From Perca fluviatilis (Eukaryota > Chordata > Actinopteri > Perciformes > Percidae), in contig NC_053120.1 in the NCBI RefSeq assembly GCF_010015445.1, positions 8,896,114 through 8,960,113 on the forward strand: 64,000 nt of DNA, read 5' to 3'. Made by a program: the position numbers and the translations under genes. The stretch's first letter is position 1. The number at the start of each line of letters is the position of its first letter. Shown here one piece after another: positions 1 through 11,780 of this stretch. Under the pieces are notes generated by a model. The model had not been told where the DNA came from and did not search any database. It saw only the letters and a list, made by a program, of their open reading frames with translations.

Positions 1-429
1 ATGAATATAAAGTTATTAATAAACTTTGCAGAAAGTTTGGTGGGGGGAAACAAAGTTCTGATCTGGGGAGTGTAGTTTCTAAACTTTATGAAATACAATC
101 TGTACTTCTGGGAAACCTTTCAAAGCTTTTTTGTTTTGTTTTTGGAAGTTATGTATAGTAGTATGATGTGTGATAGTTCAACCTGGATGCTGGTCTTGTG
201 GATGTAGCAATTGATTTTGTGAGCGCAATAATACAGCCTGTTCAAATGAACCATTCGTTCAAAAAGCTCAGAAAAGTTAAGCGCTGTAATTCGTAACCAT
301 TCCATGTATTCTTTGCTGTATTCACTACATTGACGGCTGCTGTATAAGAACGTAGCTGGCCGCACACAGGACTTTCAAGCCGGAGAGTTGAGTTCACTTC
401 CGGCTCATATTTTGTGGACTTAATTTAAG
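1..429. other. unique non-coding sequence
   Basis: Moderately AT-rich sequence with no recognisable gene, repeat or RNA. Short open frames on the minus strand lack any domain. Confidence 0.6.
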
Positions 430-732
430 TGTAATGTCCGGCAGCTCACGGTGCTTTGTACCCAGCTCAAAGTCACCTATTTTCGGGTAACTGAACCACC
501 AACTACCACTGATACAACGGAGGTCTGCAGCCGGCGTCACAAAGCTCTGTAGCAGCTTAAACAACTAGCGACTGCCGCTCGGCATCACGAAGCTCGTAGC
601 TAGCCGGCGTCACGTGACTACCCGGCTTCGCGTGACCAGTCGGCAGTCTCCTAATTTCGTAGGATATCATATGTTTTGGTGTGCATACATTTTCGTACAA
701 TATCATACTGACCCGTTCATGAGAATGTGTTG
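430..732 (-). repeat. dispersed-repeat end fragment ending in CAACACATTCTCA
   Basis: This segment is GC-richer than its surroundings and rich in CG dinucleotides around short GGCGTCACG-like motifs. On the minus strand it begins with CAACACATTCTCATG (718-732). The same kind of terminus opens the repeats at 6036 and 17082. I infer a dispersed element of teleost type; class and left boundary are not resolved. Confidence 0.5.
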
Positions 733-1964
733 AATGTTGTCATATCTGATAATAAACAAAAAAATTAATCAGTTCTAACAAGCTGTAATTCTCCTTTAAA
801 GAAGAGAACTCTGGAAAACAACTGTTTGCATGTCCATCATCTAATGATCATCATTGTAACCTGGAACAATTACACTGATAAGCTTAAAGCTTTACAACTT
901 GACTTTTCAACTTCACCATTTTCTGCATTTGATTGCATCCATTCACTGTATGTGGAGTTTCTGAATTTCACTTTGTGTTGTATCTGAACAATCCCTTTAC
1001 ACCCCTGCCTTTGTCCCAATTTCAACTCTGAGCCTCAAATCAGAACAACAGAAAACACATCAGTATTCATTTTTGCAATTTGATTAAATCTCCAGCCTTT
1101 TAAGGCAGAGATTGGCCTCAAGTGAGGATCTGCAATTACTATGGGCATGAGTGTCTGTAGACTTAGAGGGTTGTTTAAGGTAAATAACTGTACTCAACTG
1201 CAGGTTTGTAAAATAGCTTAACATTTTATGTAAAACCGTTTGAGTCTAAATGAGATTCTGTCGTTTCTGAATGAAATGATGGACTCTCATCCACAGAAAA
1301 TCTCTGTGGAGGTGTCTGTTTTTTCCCTGGTCATTTGCCACAGATGCACTGGTAATGTTAAAGAATATAAATACAGTGTGGTGAACATGGCTACATGGAA
1401 TGAAGACGGTTTTATACATTCACAGGTAATTGTAGAGCTAATTATTGTCAACTCTAACGGATGGTGCAATAGAGTAGAAGCTGATTAAGAAAATCCCCTG
1501 GCAAAGTTCCTGGATTGTTCATTTTGTTGAAATTACTGAATAACTCAGCCACCCAAGTTTTGTTGATGTTCATTCACTTTCATGTTCATTCGCTTTGCAA
1601 TAATAACCCCTGAATGATAAAGCCATTAAAATAGATGGAGTACACAAAATTGAAACACTAATGAAACTGTGTGGTAAACATCAGTACGGTGGAAACAAAC
1701 ACTCAGCGTAGAAATGCTTAAGTGCTGAATACTTTAGATTTACCTTAGTCCACATATATATATAGGAGCAGAAAATTAATCGGCTGTCTTTTTCTGCATT
1801 AACAAAAAACAATTCTTCCTTTAGCTTTATCGCTTATGATGAAAGACCATTGAACATGTGGTCCCTTTGAGTTAGCGGTCCATTTATTTCTCTGGTATAT
1901 GGCCACCTTATATACTGTAGTATATAGCACTGAGTATGGAAATATTTCACAGATATTTGAGCTG

Positions 1965-1966
<2 letters not shown>
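733..1966. other. unique non-coding sequence
   Basis: AT-rich sequence without recognised features. The 82-codon frame at 1240-1488 has no domain and no convincing splice context. Confidence 0.55.

Positions 1967-2017
<51 letters not shown>
1967..2017. repeat. (GT)n microsatellite
   Basis: Uninterrupted GT dinucleotide tract of about 25 units. Overlapping minus-strand open frames that read as His-Thr repeats are by-products of it. Confidence 0.98.
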
Positions 2018-2020
<3 letters not shown>

Positions 2021-4341
2021 ACATAGAGACCACCACAGTAACAATGAACAACAGCAGAACACATGAACTGGAACTACCGAGAATTATTTGTACATTTAGT
2101 GTTACGTCATGAATGTCAATAGTGTAATGTGAACACTTCATGAAGTCACGGCACACAGTGTCAAGTCAAAGGGAAATTTAGTATTTGTCCATTATTTCAA
2201 TCACTTGAAAACTTTCTTTAAGTATGACCACTAGAAAAATCTGAGCATTATTCATTCAACACCGGAAATTTTTGTATTGTCTTTTTCCATAAAATGCTAT
2301 CTTTCCCTTACTTTAACCACGTAGCTTTGGTTGCCTTATCTTAAACCTGCATTAATTGATTGCTTTGACCACTTGGGGCTGAACAACAAGCTAAAGTTGT
2401 TATGACAAACTTCACACATTTTGCAGATTACAGTATGTACAACTTTACCATTAATTTGAAATCATGTTTCTGCCCATGTGGCAGATTTAAGTCCACTATT
2501 CATTCTCCTTTTAGCTGTTTTTGTCCCCACCAAGTCCTGAGGGAAATATCTGGCTCTTTACAGTGGCTGCTAAATGCTCCATGTTGGGTGCTTGGTGCAT
2601 AGTGTGCAGTGCAGTGAGTTTATCAGAGCTTTTTCTCTGAAAACAGCTGCCTTTTGCCTCAGGGTGCAAACATTGATGAAAGTGCTGAAAGAAACTAAAA
2701 TGCTTCGTACAGTTAAGGGGATCTGCAGAGGGTGATAATACTATGTTGGATCATCACTACGAGCAGCCCCTTTTACATCACACATAGTCATTTCATTATT
2801 TAATTTTTTTACTACTAATAACTAACCAATTCTCATATTAGTTGTGTGCTTGATTTTTATTCACTTGCTCAACTGTAGACATACAGGGCCATGGTGACAC
2901 TGACAACACAGCTCTACATGGGGGCATCAGCACACGATTAATCAGTCAGATTTTAAACAAGTCCAGCTTTCAGAACGCTTGTCTTGGATGGAAAACAAAG
3001 GTACATTTCTGTTGTGTTGCAGAGCAACTTCCTGGCTTGAATTTGACCGACATTTGCCCACATACCTGGTTTTGTGTGCATAGTATTTTAAAATTCAGTG
3101 GATGATTTGAAATGTAAAAAACATTTTGGAAATATTCTCCTTTGTTTTCACTTATAACAGTTATATAAGTAGATTAAAACTACTTAAAAACACTTTTTGT
3201 TTCCAATGCCATACTCATGCAGCCAATGCATGCCCTGTGTAGTGGTCCCACTGCAGCCCTACGTCTCTGCAATTAATCTGGTGATTAAAGTGTTATCTTG
3301 ACACATAGGAACGATAGCAAAAAAGGACCCAGGCTATAAAACAACAGAACTTTCCTTTTCAATAAGCACTTGCTCAGGTGATGCTGTGATAAAACCTTTC
3401 AAACAGCTCCAAAGAGCACTGGAAGTTACTTTTTAATTACTGCAAAACAATACACCCCCATACCGCCTTGTTGCTTATCACTTCTTTGGGCTCTCTGATG
3501 TTGAAAATGCCTTCAAGAATTAATGGACTGTGGTGGTACAGAGCTTTAAAATGATCCATTAATGGAAACCAAAGATCTTTTGTCTCCTTTGTCAAACGTG
3601 ACACTTCTAGCTGCAACATAATAATTCTTACGAAAAAGAAAAAACAATAAAATAGAACACAACAAACTTCAGATTTCTCCTCTCTGACATGGTGAATATG
3701 AATGATTTTTTTGAATGTTCTGTTCTTGAATATTAAAGCCTGCCTTTCAGAACATACTGAGCATTGTATGCAGATAAAAGAGGGGCATATCTCTTCCAAA
3801 TAAAAGTGCTGCTTCCATCAACTTGCTACATAGAGGAATCCAAGCACTAAAAGAACATCTGTTGATGCTGTGTGACTGCGCATTCATGTCACAGTCCTCT
3901 CTGCGCTAAAAGTCCCAAAATACATCAGAGACTCTCAGAGGCCCATATCAATCAAGCCCACCAAAGTGGCCAAATGTTTGACACATCCCCATCCAGTCCT
4001 GCTTTTCTAACTGTGTTTCAGCTGAGCGGCATGTAAATGTTTAAAGCACTCACATCTTAAATATCTGCAGCACTTTACAATCTGAGGATGTTGTTAATCT
4101 TCTCAATTAGCTTCTAATTAAGACTCCTCTGAAGTGGCTGAGGCAGAACGGAGAAGTAGGTCAACCAAAAAGCATCACAGCCTGGTTAGACTCAGTGGAT
4201 GCACCAATTAAAACATGTAGGTTAAGGAACCATTTCATTCTGACAGAGAACAACCTTATGGGTTGTGACAGTGTACTCGAATCATACCACATGAAAAGCA
4301 GTGTTTGGTGTTTTAAGCCCCCCGCGTCATCTTCCAGGCAC
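2018..4341. other. unique non-coding sequence
   Basis: More than 2 kb of AT-rich single-copy-looking DNA. No domain-bearing frame and no transposon termini recognised. The 120-codon minus-strand frame at 3437-3799 is low in complexity and not recognisable. Confidence 0.5.
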
Positions 4342-4400
4342 TAGGATTAGGGCAATGGTTAGGGTTAGGATTAGGGTTAAGGTTAGGGTTAGTGTTAGGT
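4342..4400 (+). repeat. degenerate telomere-like TTAGGG block
   Basis: About 60 bases of GGTTAG/TTAGGG units with variants (TTAGGA, TTAAGG, TTAGTG). The vertebrate telomere hexamer is TTAGGG, so this is an interstitial telomere-like microsatellite. It is too short and too imperfect to infer a chromosome fusion. Confidence 0.85.
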
Positions 4401-4567
4401 GCATGCAAACTAATGCACCAGTAGGCTATATACAGTCTGCTATGTTTTGCTTTTACGTTGAGTCCTTTTGGTACAGTATATTGTGTTTTGCTACAGTGTA
4501 ACTTTGCAGTTATTGGGTGCATACTCTAATAATTCTGCAATCCTTTGCTGTTTTGTAGTTGTATTTC

Positions 4568-4853
4568 CAGGGTTTCCCCCAGAAAAGTTGTTAGGCCCAG
4601 TGACAAGTGTCTTTTTTTGACGAGTGCCCGTCGGAGGCCAATCCCAGGCTGATGGCAGCGTTAATGAAGAGCCCAATAGTTTCAGTGATAACAAATTGTG
4701 GACGGACATTGGGAAATTAAGAATTTAAAAAAGCTATAACACAAACTCCATACGGCCCTACATTAAGTGAGTGCTAAAAGCTAACTGAAGTTTTGAAAAT
4801 ATGACTACGCCTAAATTTCCAACCAGATACCGAATACACTGGGGGAAACACGG
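4568..4853. mobile_element. small MITE with CAGGGTTTCCCCCAG termini
   Basis: The left end CAGGGTTTCCCCCAG (4568-4582) is matched by an inverted right end CTGGGGGAAACACGG (4839-4853), with two mismatches. ATTTC is found directly on both sides (4563-4567, 4854-4858) as a possible 5-bp remnant of a target duplication. The interior has no coding capacity. The CAG start resembles hAT termini, but an 8-bp duplication is not clear, so the superfamily stays open. Confidence 0.65.
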
Positions 4854-5590
4854 ATTTCTGTATAGTTTCTTCTTGTTCCAAAGGTAATATTTCAGATAAT
4901 TTAGTTTTTATTTGGTATTTGATAATAATTATAACAGAAGCTGCAGAGGAATTTCAGTGAGAGGCCACCACTTAGTGTAAAATGGATAGTGACATAGTGC
5001 TGGTAGTCAGCAACAATACACTATACAGTATGTGTGTTGTTGGAAAAGTCCCATGTATTAACATAATATTCCTGCAAGAAAAAGAGTGTTGAGTTCCTCT
5101 CCATTATTTGTGAAGTTGTGAACTTATTCTAATTATCCTTCATATTCAGTATTAATCAATTGTCAATGGAAAATAATGTTTTCTGTATTTTGTTTTACAT
5201 AGTCATAACATTTTAATATGTATTGATACAATAACAACATCAAACATATTCTGCTAATATTCTCTCTAAGTTCTTTGGTTTTACAGTGCAAACACAGACC
5301 CAATAATGCAGCTTCAATCTTCTCAAATCTCAAGGAGAACACACACTATACAAATCTCTTGTCTCTCATTCTACGGGTTGCCATATTTTCTCTTGTGCAT
5401 TTTGACAGCTGAAAAAAGAGAACAAAGTTTGAATGCTCTCTGAAGCAGAAGTGCAGCCAGAATCCACAGTTACAAGCATTGTCTCTTTAAAAAACTAATT
5501 ATTGTAATGGCGACATCTGTACTGGCAGTGGCAGCCTGTGTGTTGAGAATGAAAAAGCATCAATAATCATGTTTTATATTTCTGTGTCAT
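4854..5590. other. unique non-coding sequence
   Basis: AT-rich DNA with no recognised feature. Confidence 0.5.
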
Positions 5591-5616
5591 GTGTGTGTGT
5601 GTGTGTGGGGGGGGGG
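5591..5616. repeat. (GT)8 followed by a G10 run
   Basis: A short GT tract runs directly into ten consecutive G residues. Confidence 0.95.
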
Positions 5617-5970
5617 CTCTCCTTTTTGTTTGTGATGCCTCTCTTCTCAGAAGAAACCCCAGAGAGAAGGACCAGAGCTGTGGCATCTGCTATTGCACAT
5701 TTTAGATCATACAATGTGACAGGGCAAACATCACGCTGCACCCTGCACACCAATATGCACAGCCTCGGATAACAGCCTAAGATAACAACAGAAGTGAAAT
5801 GCCAAAAATTTTTCAGAGAGATACATTGGAGGTCACGGTAAAGTATTGTCCTTTTTTTTTCAGAGTGGATTGCATATATCATGCTATGATATGTTTTCTG
5901 ACTCTCATAAATCATTCGCTACAACATTATTCCCCTTGGAGACTGGCAGTGGGTGATTCTATTTCACTAA

Positions 5971-6005
5971 CACACACACACGCACACACACACACACACA
6001 CACAC
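5971..6005. repeat. (CA)n microsatellite
   Basis: CA dinucleotide tract with one CG interruption. Confidence 0.97.
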
Positions 6006-6035
6006 CGATCACAGCTGAAAGCTGAACTGAAATGC

Positions 6036-6450
6036 CAACACATTCTCACTTCCATTGCGTCAGAAAGCGATGCTTGGTCAGGTGCCTTTTGGTATTTATG
6101 ATTGACGCAAAAAGTCTCCTTTAGCGTCATATTTAGACACACTTGGTCGGGACTCTTGGCGCCACTTTTTGGTGTCACTGCTCAAGACTCGTGTCTAGCC
6201 CTTTGGCGTCATATTTAGACGCGCTTGGCGGAGAATCTTGGTGTCCCTCTTTGACGCTCTGGGTCGGGACTATTGGCGTCACTTTTTGCGTCACAAATGT
6301 TGTTTGACCCATCCACCACCCCAACCAACCTCCCTACGCGGATTTTTGGTCTTTCATACTACTCGCTACCGTGGTCAGTCTTAATACTACGTCATTTTAC
6401 AGCGCCACGGTCAAGCTGCTACTATGCCAGGTTCGATCGCTAAACGACAC
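6036..6450 (+). repeat. dispersed repeat, copy 1 of the family also seen at 20185
   Basis: Starts CAACACATTCTCAC (6036-6049) and continues with internal copies of TTGGCGTC and CGTCACTTTTT motifs. It shares the ordered blocks 'GATGCTTGGTCA', 'GACGCAAA.AGTCTCCTTT', 'CCATCCACCACCCCAACC' and 'TTAATACTA' with the element at 20185-20659. Two diverged copies in one window, one of them with a target duplication, argue for a mobile repeat. Right boundary approximate. Confidence 0.7.
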
Positions 6451-8160
6451 TGGTCACAACTGAAGCCACATGTGCAAAACTCAAATTACAGTCTGCACTA
6501 CCTACAGTCACCTGAGCTAAACAGTTCACATCACCTGCAAAACTCATTCCAAGCAACACAACTCTTCACACGTCTCAGAACAGGCTCAGTGCACTCAGCA
6601 CTGAGAGTAAAAACACTAGCATCAAACACCAATACGGAAAATACCAACTTTTCATCTTTACAGTTTGTATAATTTAAGTGACTTTACACTAATCCATATT
6701 TTCTATAAGAAAAGAGTGAAATTATTTTCTTTCCTTTTTTATTTCATACAAGTTTTGAGGTAAACAAGAATGAATGAAAATCCTCAGTTTGCTTACCTAC
6801 AGTAAATAGATATACAGTATATATATTTTGATTTTGTCTGTAACTTTGTGAAAAACAGTAGGTGCGTAGTTTACTAGTAAAGGAAGTGTTTTTCACATTC
6901 TCACAACTGTGTATGTAACCTCAGACGTCTTCCTTGGATGTATTGGTATCTTTGCTCTTTTACCTGTTCACCGTTTGTCTCAAACGGTACAATGCATAAC
7001 TCTTTCATTCTTATTTGGTGTTTCTTTATTTCCAAAAAAGACTTTATGAGATTTCCCCATATACTGTATATACAGTATGTGTTCACTAAAAAGTCTAAAA
7101 CCAGAAACCCTTGCACCAGGCGGAAATCCATAATGTTTTGAATGTGTGGTTAACAGTTTTGACAGCAGTGTGTTAGCATTTGAACAAAGTGCTGTAAATC
7201 CACAGTGTTGTATAGGTTGTGGTTAAAAACATGGGATACGTCTGTAGAGTTTTGAAAACTGTGTTCAAGCGATGAAAAACTAACTACAGTTTGGTCCCCA
7301 TGAGCTGCTGCTGTGCAGACTGTAGTTAGAGTTTTGTTACTCCAGTTGTGCCCACTGTTGTCTAGCAATTGAAAAAAAACTGTAAAACTAATAATGTTTC
7401 TGTGTGCTGTGAAAAAGAGCCCCGTGCCACATCCTCAGTGTAGATGAGTTGTCGCAGCTATAAGACCGTGGGTTTAACTGAGAGTCTGAGGTGTCATACC
7501 TGGTGGTGTTTGTACGTGTGTGTGTGTGGAGGTAGGTGTGGAGTGATAGAGTTCGAGAATGATAGCAACCGGGTTTGTGCTGGTGTAGATGGATTCAGTG
7601 TACTGTATGTGACCAGCTTAAAAACCCAGATTTGCAATAAGATTTTTTCCATGTTTGGATTTTCCGTCTCGGCATAGTTTTGGTTATTCGTTATAACATT
7701 TCACTCACCAGTTTATGTCTGAGATCTGAGGATGAAGCAACATGCAGGAAGACATTACTGTAAAAGTCTGCCACCTGTGTGTCCAGTCTGACTTCCCAGT
7801 TAAACTTAGACCGAATGTTCTTACTGTAGTTGTGCCCTCACATCATGTTTGCATGAATTCAGGCAGTGGCCAAAACTACAAAAAAGTGTCAATATAGGCT
7901 ATCTCAAGTACAACTTTTAACATAATTAAGCTTAGCGTTAGTTCATGCAGGACACAGAAGTCATGTGCCCGCTGATTGAATTATCATTCCTATCAGACAC
8001 AAACCAATCACAGCCATTCTCACATCAAGGCGATGAATGTGACTCCCTCCTCACTGATCCCCGCTATACTTAACGCTGCTTCATTCACTGTGCTGCTGTT
8101 GGCAACGTTTTGCCTCCACCACCCCAAGACACCGTCCTAGTTCAGAGAACCAACAAGACT
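6451..8160. other. non-coding; possible old repeat pieces
   Basis: Segments at about 6460-6680 and 7150-7370 have the look of eroded transposon sequence, but I could not find paired ends. The rest, including the GT-rich patch near 7517, is unique-looking. No gene recognised. Confidence 0.4.
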
Positions 8161-8168
8161 CAAAGTTT

Positions 8169-8399
8169 GGTAACGCTTTACTTGAAGGTATCTACATGAG
8201 AGTGACATGACACTATCATGACACATGAACCCTAACTCTAACCTAATCAATTCAATTCAATTTTATTTATAGTATCAAATCATAACAAGAGTTATCTTGA
8301 GACACTTTATGACGTTCATGACTTGTTTATAATGTTTATGACACGTTCACGACAGTGTCATGTCACTCTTATGTAGATACCTTCAAGTAAAGTGTAACC
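8169..8399. mobile_element. 231-bp MITE with 8-bp target duplication
   Basis: Long terminal inverted repeats: the first ~50 bases (GGTAACGCTTTACTTGAAGG...) are mirrored at the right end, with few mismatches. The element is bracketed by perfect 8-bp direct repeats CAAAGTTT at 8161-8168 and 8400-8407. An 8-bp duplication is typical of the hAT superfamily. Non-coding, so non-autonomous. A second repeat sits in its centre (8248-8313). Confidence 0.9.
8248..8313. repeat. dispersed repeat inside the MITE
   Basis: The centre of the MITE reads AATTCAATTCAATTTTATTT followed by ATAGTATCAAATCATAACAA and an ATCTTGAGACACTTTA block. I recognise this as the end of an abundant teleost interspersed repeat. 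It appears inserted in or captured by the MITE, separating its two inverted arms. Confidence 0.55.
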
Positions 8400-8407
8400 C
8401 AAAGTTT

Positions 8408-9744
8408 AAAATGGTTTTCAATGTCTTTCTTTAGGCTCACTCTTTTGTTTTTTGCATGGTGCTCCCTTTCAGCTTACCATGCTGCTTGGCTGGTCCAGGG
8501 AGCATTATCAAGAGCAGTGCCATCAACGACAAGCATAAATGTATTTCCATTAGTTGCAATAAATGGTTAAATCTTTGACGAGAGTGTTCCGGACTTAAAT
8601 AAGCACAAGTGGTCCACCAATGTTTCATAAGTTTCCTTGTCTTGTGAGACCAATCATTTCAGCTTTTTTCCCTTTCCTTTTAAAGCAACTGGCTGAAACC
8701 CACTAGATGTGGCAAATGAGATGAGGCCACCACCTTTCATTCATTTTCTACAATGAGAGCATTGCCGGCAGCGAGGGGCAGGCAATAACTCTAAAAGAAT
8801 TAGTGAACTTTTGATCCAGAGGTGGTGGACATTTGCTCTGTGGCAACCAATCACTTCTGACATGTGCTGTTTCTTTTTTTTTTTTTTCTTTATCAACAAA
8901 TGATAAAAATCATGTTGTTTCTTTCCATTCTCTTCTCTACTGTACCTCGTTGAGCAGAATACATTATTTTACAGGCCCGATGAACACCCCAACAGGACTC
9001 TTTATCACAACCTAAATTAGAAAAATATGCAAATAATGTAACAAAAAACTTGTAGTTAATTATGTTGATCATATTAACATGTTTTCAAAAACGGGTTCGT
9101 AAAATCTTCAAAAAGCTTTTTTTATGCTCCAGAAATGGCCCATTAAAACATGTATTACTCAATTAAAACAAACCTAAAACCAAGACTTTGATCTATTCTT
9201 AATGAAGATTGTTACTGAAGATCAGAGCAACCAATTAATGCATTAAATATCATTGTAGAAACATTTGAATGTTCACTTGGTAACCCATCTGACAATCTGG
9301 CTAAAATAATCATTCTGACATTCAGTGAAAATGTTTTTTAGTTTGGAATTAGTTGAAAGTTTATTGCGTCACAGAATAACATAAACGCCAACTTGTTTAA
9401 CATAATAACCACACAAAATGCTGATGGAAAACTGAGTAAAATGTGTTTGAAAGTTGCAGGAAAAGCCAATGAAACTCAAGCACAAATCATGCTAATACTC
9501 AATCATTCACTAAAATGCTTGTTAGCAACATACCCTGTACCTCACCTTTCTCCCTCTCTAGGAACAACGGTAAGCACCAAATGGGCACAGGTGAGAAAAA
9601 AATCCATGACAACAAACCCCGCCATCCACCATATGTCATTGATTTCTTAAATGAAAAGCATTTGATTTGTGTTTGTAAAATTTCTCAGGTTCATGGCAAA
9701 ATGCAGAATCTGTCTAACTACTTTAGTTTTTTTGGATTTTTGAT
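8408..9744. other. unique non-coding sequence
   Basis: AT-rich; a 17-base T-rich tract near 8872. Open frames here have no domain. Confidence 0.5.
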
Positions 9745-10550
9745 TTAACCTTTATTTATTTAGGGAAGGTTCACTGAGAGGCAACCTCTCTTTTGCAGGA
9801 ACGCCCTGATCACATTCACACAGTTGCACACATTCATTCCTGGAAGCTGCCCAGTACAACCACAGTCTGATCTGCTGGCCACTGAGCAGCTCCACTGGAG
9901 CGGTTGGGGTTAAGGGCCTTGCTCAAGGGCACCTCAGTGGTGGTAATGAGGGAGGGACAAGCGCTGCTCTTTCACTTCCCCTCCCAGATTTTATCCTGTC
10001 GTTCTGGGGATTGAACCGACGACCTCCTGGTCACAAGCTTGCTTCTTTAAAGGTGCCCTGCCACATGTATTTCATTACTTTGTGGTAATGTCTGAAGTTC
10101 TACCATGGACTCTGTAAACATTTTTGGGGAAAAAATGCCTTGGTTACCTTGTTTCAAGCCATTCTAGAGTGGTTTAGAAAGCCTACAGAAGACTCAGCTC
10201 AATTTCTGCCAGTTCTCATTAATATTCAACAAGCTAAGCTGTTTGAATCTGATTGGCTAACAGCTAGCCAATGAGAGCCTGGCTTTCAGAATCCTTTATC
10301 CAGTCCAACTGGGCGAGCTAATGAATAGTAATGAGCTCAGGCAATATGATGTCAGACTGACCAGCTTTTGTAATTGCCCTGATTTCTCTGCTTATTTCTT
10401 TTCAGTGGCTAGAGCTGACAAAGGAGGTAGCAGTTCATTTTCACATTCACAACATAACACAAACACATATGGACCTAACATATTTAAAAAAAATGCAAGT
10501 AAAAACGGTTTTGTATGGCAGGGCACCTTTAACCTTTAGGCCACCACTGC
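9745..10550 (-). mobile_element. tRNA-derived SINE, interrupted
   Basis: On the minus strand the head begins near 10550 with a box A-like TGGCCTAAAGGTTA and continues to a clear box B GGTTCAATCCC (rc of 10006-10016). The body contains the CTCAAGGGCACCTCA motif (9924-9938), and the tail lies at 9745-9770. The head is split by a TTAA element at 10047-10532. A second, uninterrupted copy of the same family lies at 31708-32014, which confirms the pre-insertion order. Not a functional tRNA gene. Confidence 0.8.
10047..10532. mobile_element. TTAA-type MITE inserted in a SINE
   Basis: Perfect 17-bp terminal inverted repeats including the TTAA target: TTAAAGGTGCCCTGCCA at the left and its complement at the right. 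TTAA duplication is characteristic of the piggyBac and Kolobok superfamilies; the two are not separable here. The element is about 486 bp and non-coding. Removing it with one TTAA copy rejoins the SINE head exactly. Confidence 0.92.
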
Positions 10551-11520
10551 ATCTTTGTCTAGTTATTTTCAATAATATTATTATTACGCTAACCAAATTC
10601 CAGTTATAATGCGAGTGACGGGACAGACTGTGCTGACTGTGCTGAGCCAGATATGGCAGTTGTGCCGAGTGTAGCTGTAAAGTCCCCTGTGGTGTGATTT
10701 GGCCCGGATAGTTCACCACACATATGCGAAACCACTAAAGGCCAGCATGGGGCTTTCTCTGGGCCTGCAGCTTGCCTAAAAGCAGGAAACGCACAGACAA
10801 GCCTTACAGGGGCAGAGCTGTTGGCTCATAATGGAGAAAATAGCTGTGAGGCCAGAGGGCACAATTCCAATTGTTGCATTTCTTTTTTGCTTTTTATTAA
10901 GTCCCCACTGCAAGTTGCTTCAGTGGTAAAGTATAGTGGAGCTATAGTTATGTAGGGCCAATTTTGTTTTTACTGTATTTAATTAAATTTCTCTTCAATT
11001 AAGGAATTCATCATGAAGAATTTAAGAAAACTGAAAAGACGAAAAACAAAAACTAAAAAGAAATGTATAATAAAAGGAATCTATTGCATTTTCTCAAAAT
11101 GTTCCCTTGAATTGCTTTATAAAAAGAAAAATGTGAAGGCCATGAACGAATAGGCCATAAAATTCAGGTGGAAATTAGAGTGATACCTTGATAGATAGAT
11201 ATATGCAGAAATGTTCTGTTACATTTTGTTTTATAAGCTAGTCACTTTACACCACTTCAAGGCTGCAATCAGCAGCTGAATATTCCAATCAATTGTATGT
11301 ATTGTATTAAATCTTTTTGTGAAATAACAAAAACTAAAAGATTGAAAAAAATAAACAGTTTATTACACGATCAAATGTGTGCAATTGGTAGCACAGCAGT
11401 GGGAGAAAAATGTCAAACTGCCACTGTGGGTCAAAATGTAAATGAATCAGTGTGTCTGGCCTTGTATTGAACTAGGGCCACCAATTTTAATAATTTCCAA
11501 AAACACAGACGTTAGATTGT
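10551..11520. other. unique non-coding sequence
   Basis: AT-rich to mixed sequence, no gene or repeat recognised. Confidence 0.5.
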
Positions 11521-11524
11521 TTCC

Positions 11525-11780
11525 CTTTCTTATGTATCGTTGAGCTCCAGGAAATGGCCGTTGTTTCCAGCAGTTAAAATATCCTCCCAGCTGAGCAGAG
11601 AATGGGTCAGAGCCCTGCGAGAGGGATTGAATCTAAATTGCTCCAATCTTGGCATTAGATTACAGCGGACGCCCCCCCACCGCTTCCCAGCTGCATGTCT
11701 CCACATCTCCACACAATCACAGGTGCAGTAATAACAGGGCCACAAGTTCGCGCTTCATTATTTAGTCTTTTAAAATGTTG
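11525..11780. other. candidate conserved non-coding element
   Basis: Compact, GC-balanced, repeat-free block in AT-rich surroundings, with runs such as GGGATTGAATCTAAATTGC and CACAATCACAGGTGCAGTAA. Frames on both strands are open over about 63-71 codons, with no recognised domain. I call it only from its sequence complexity; conservation cannot be seen in one genome. Confidence 0.28.

Noticed and set aside
4342..4400. True telomere or chromosome-fusion scar
   Set aside because: Too short and degenerate.
10006..10016. Possible tRNA gene from a good box B
   Set aside because: The surrounding sequence does not fold as a tRNA in my reading and matches a SINE family with a second copy at 31708.
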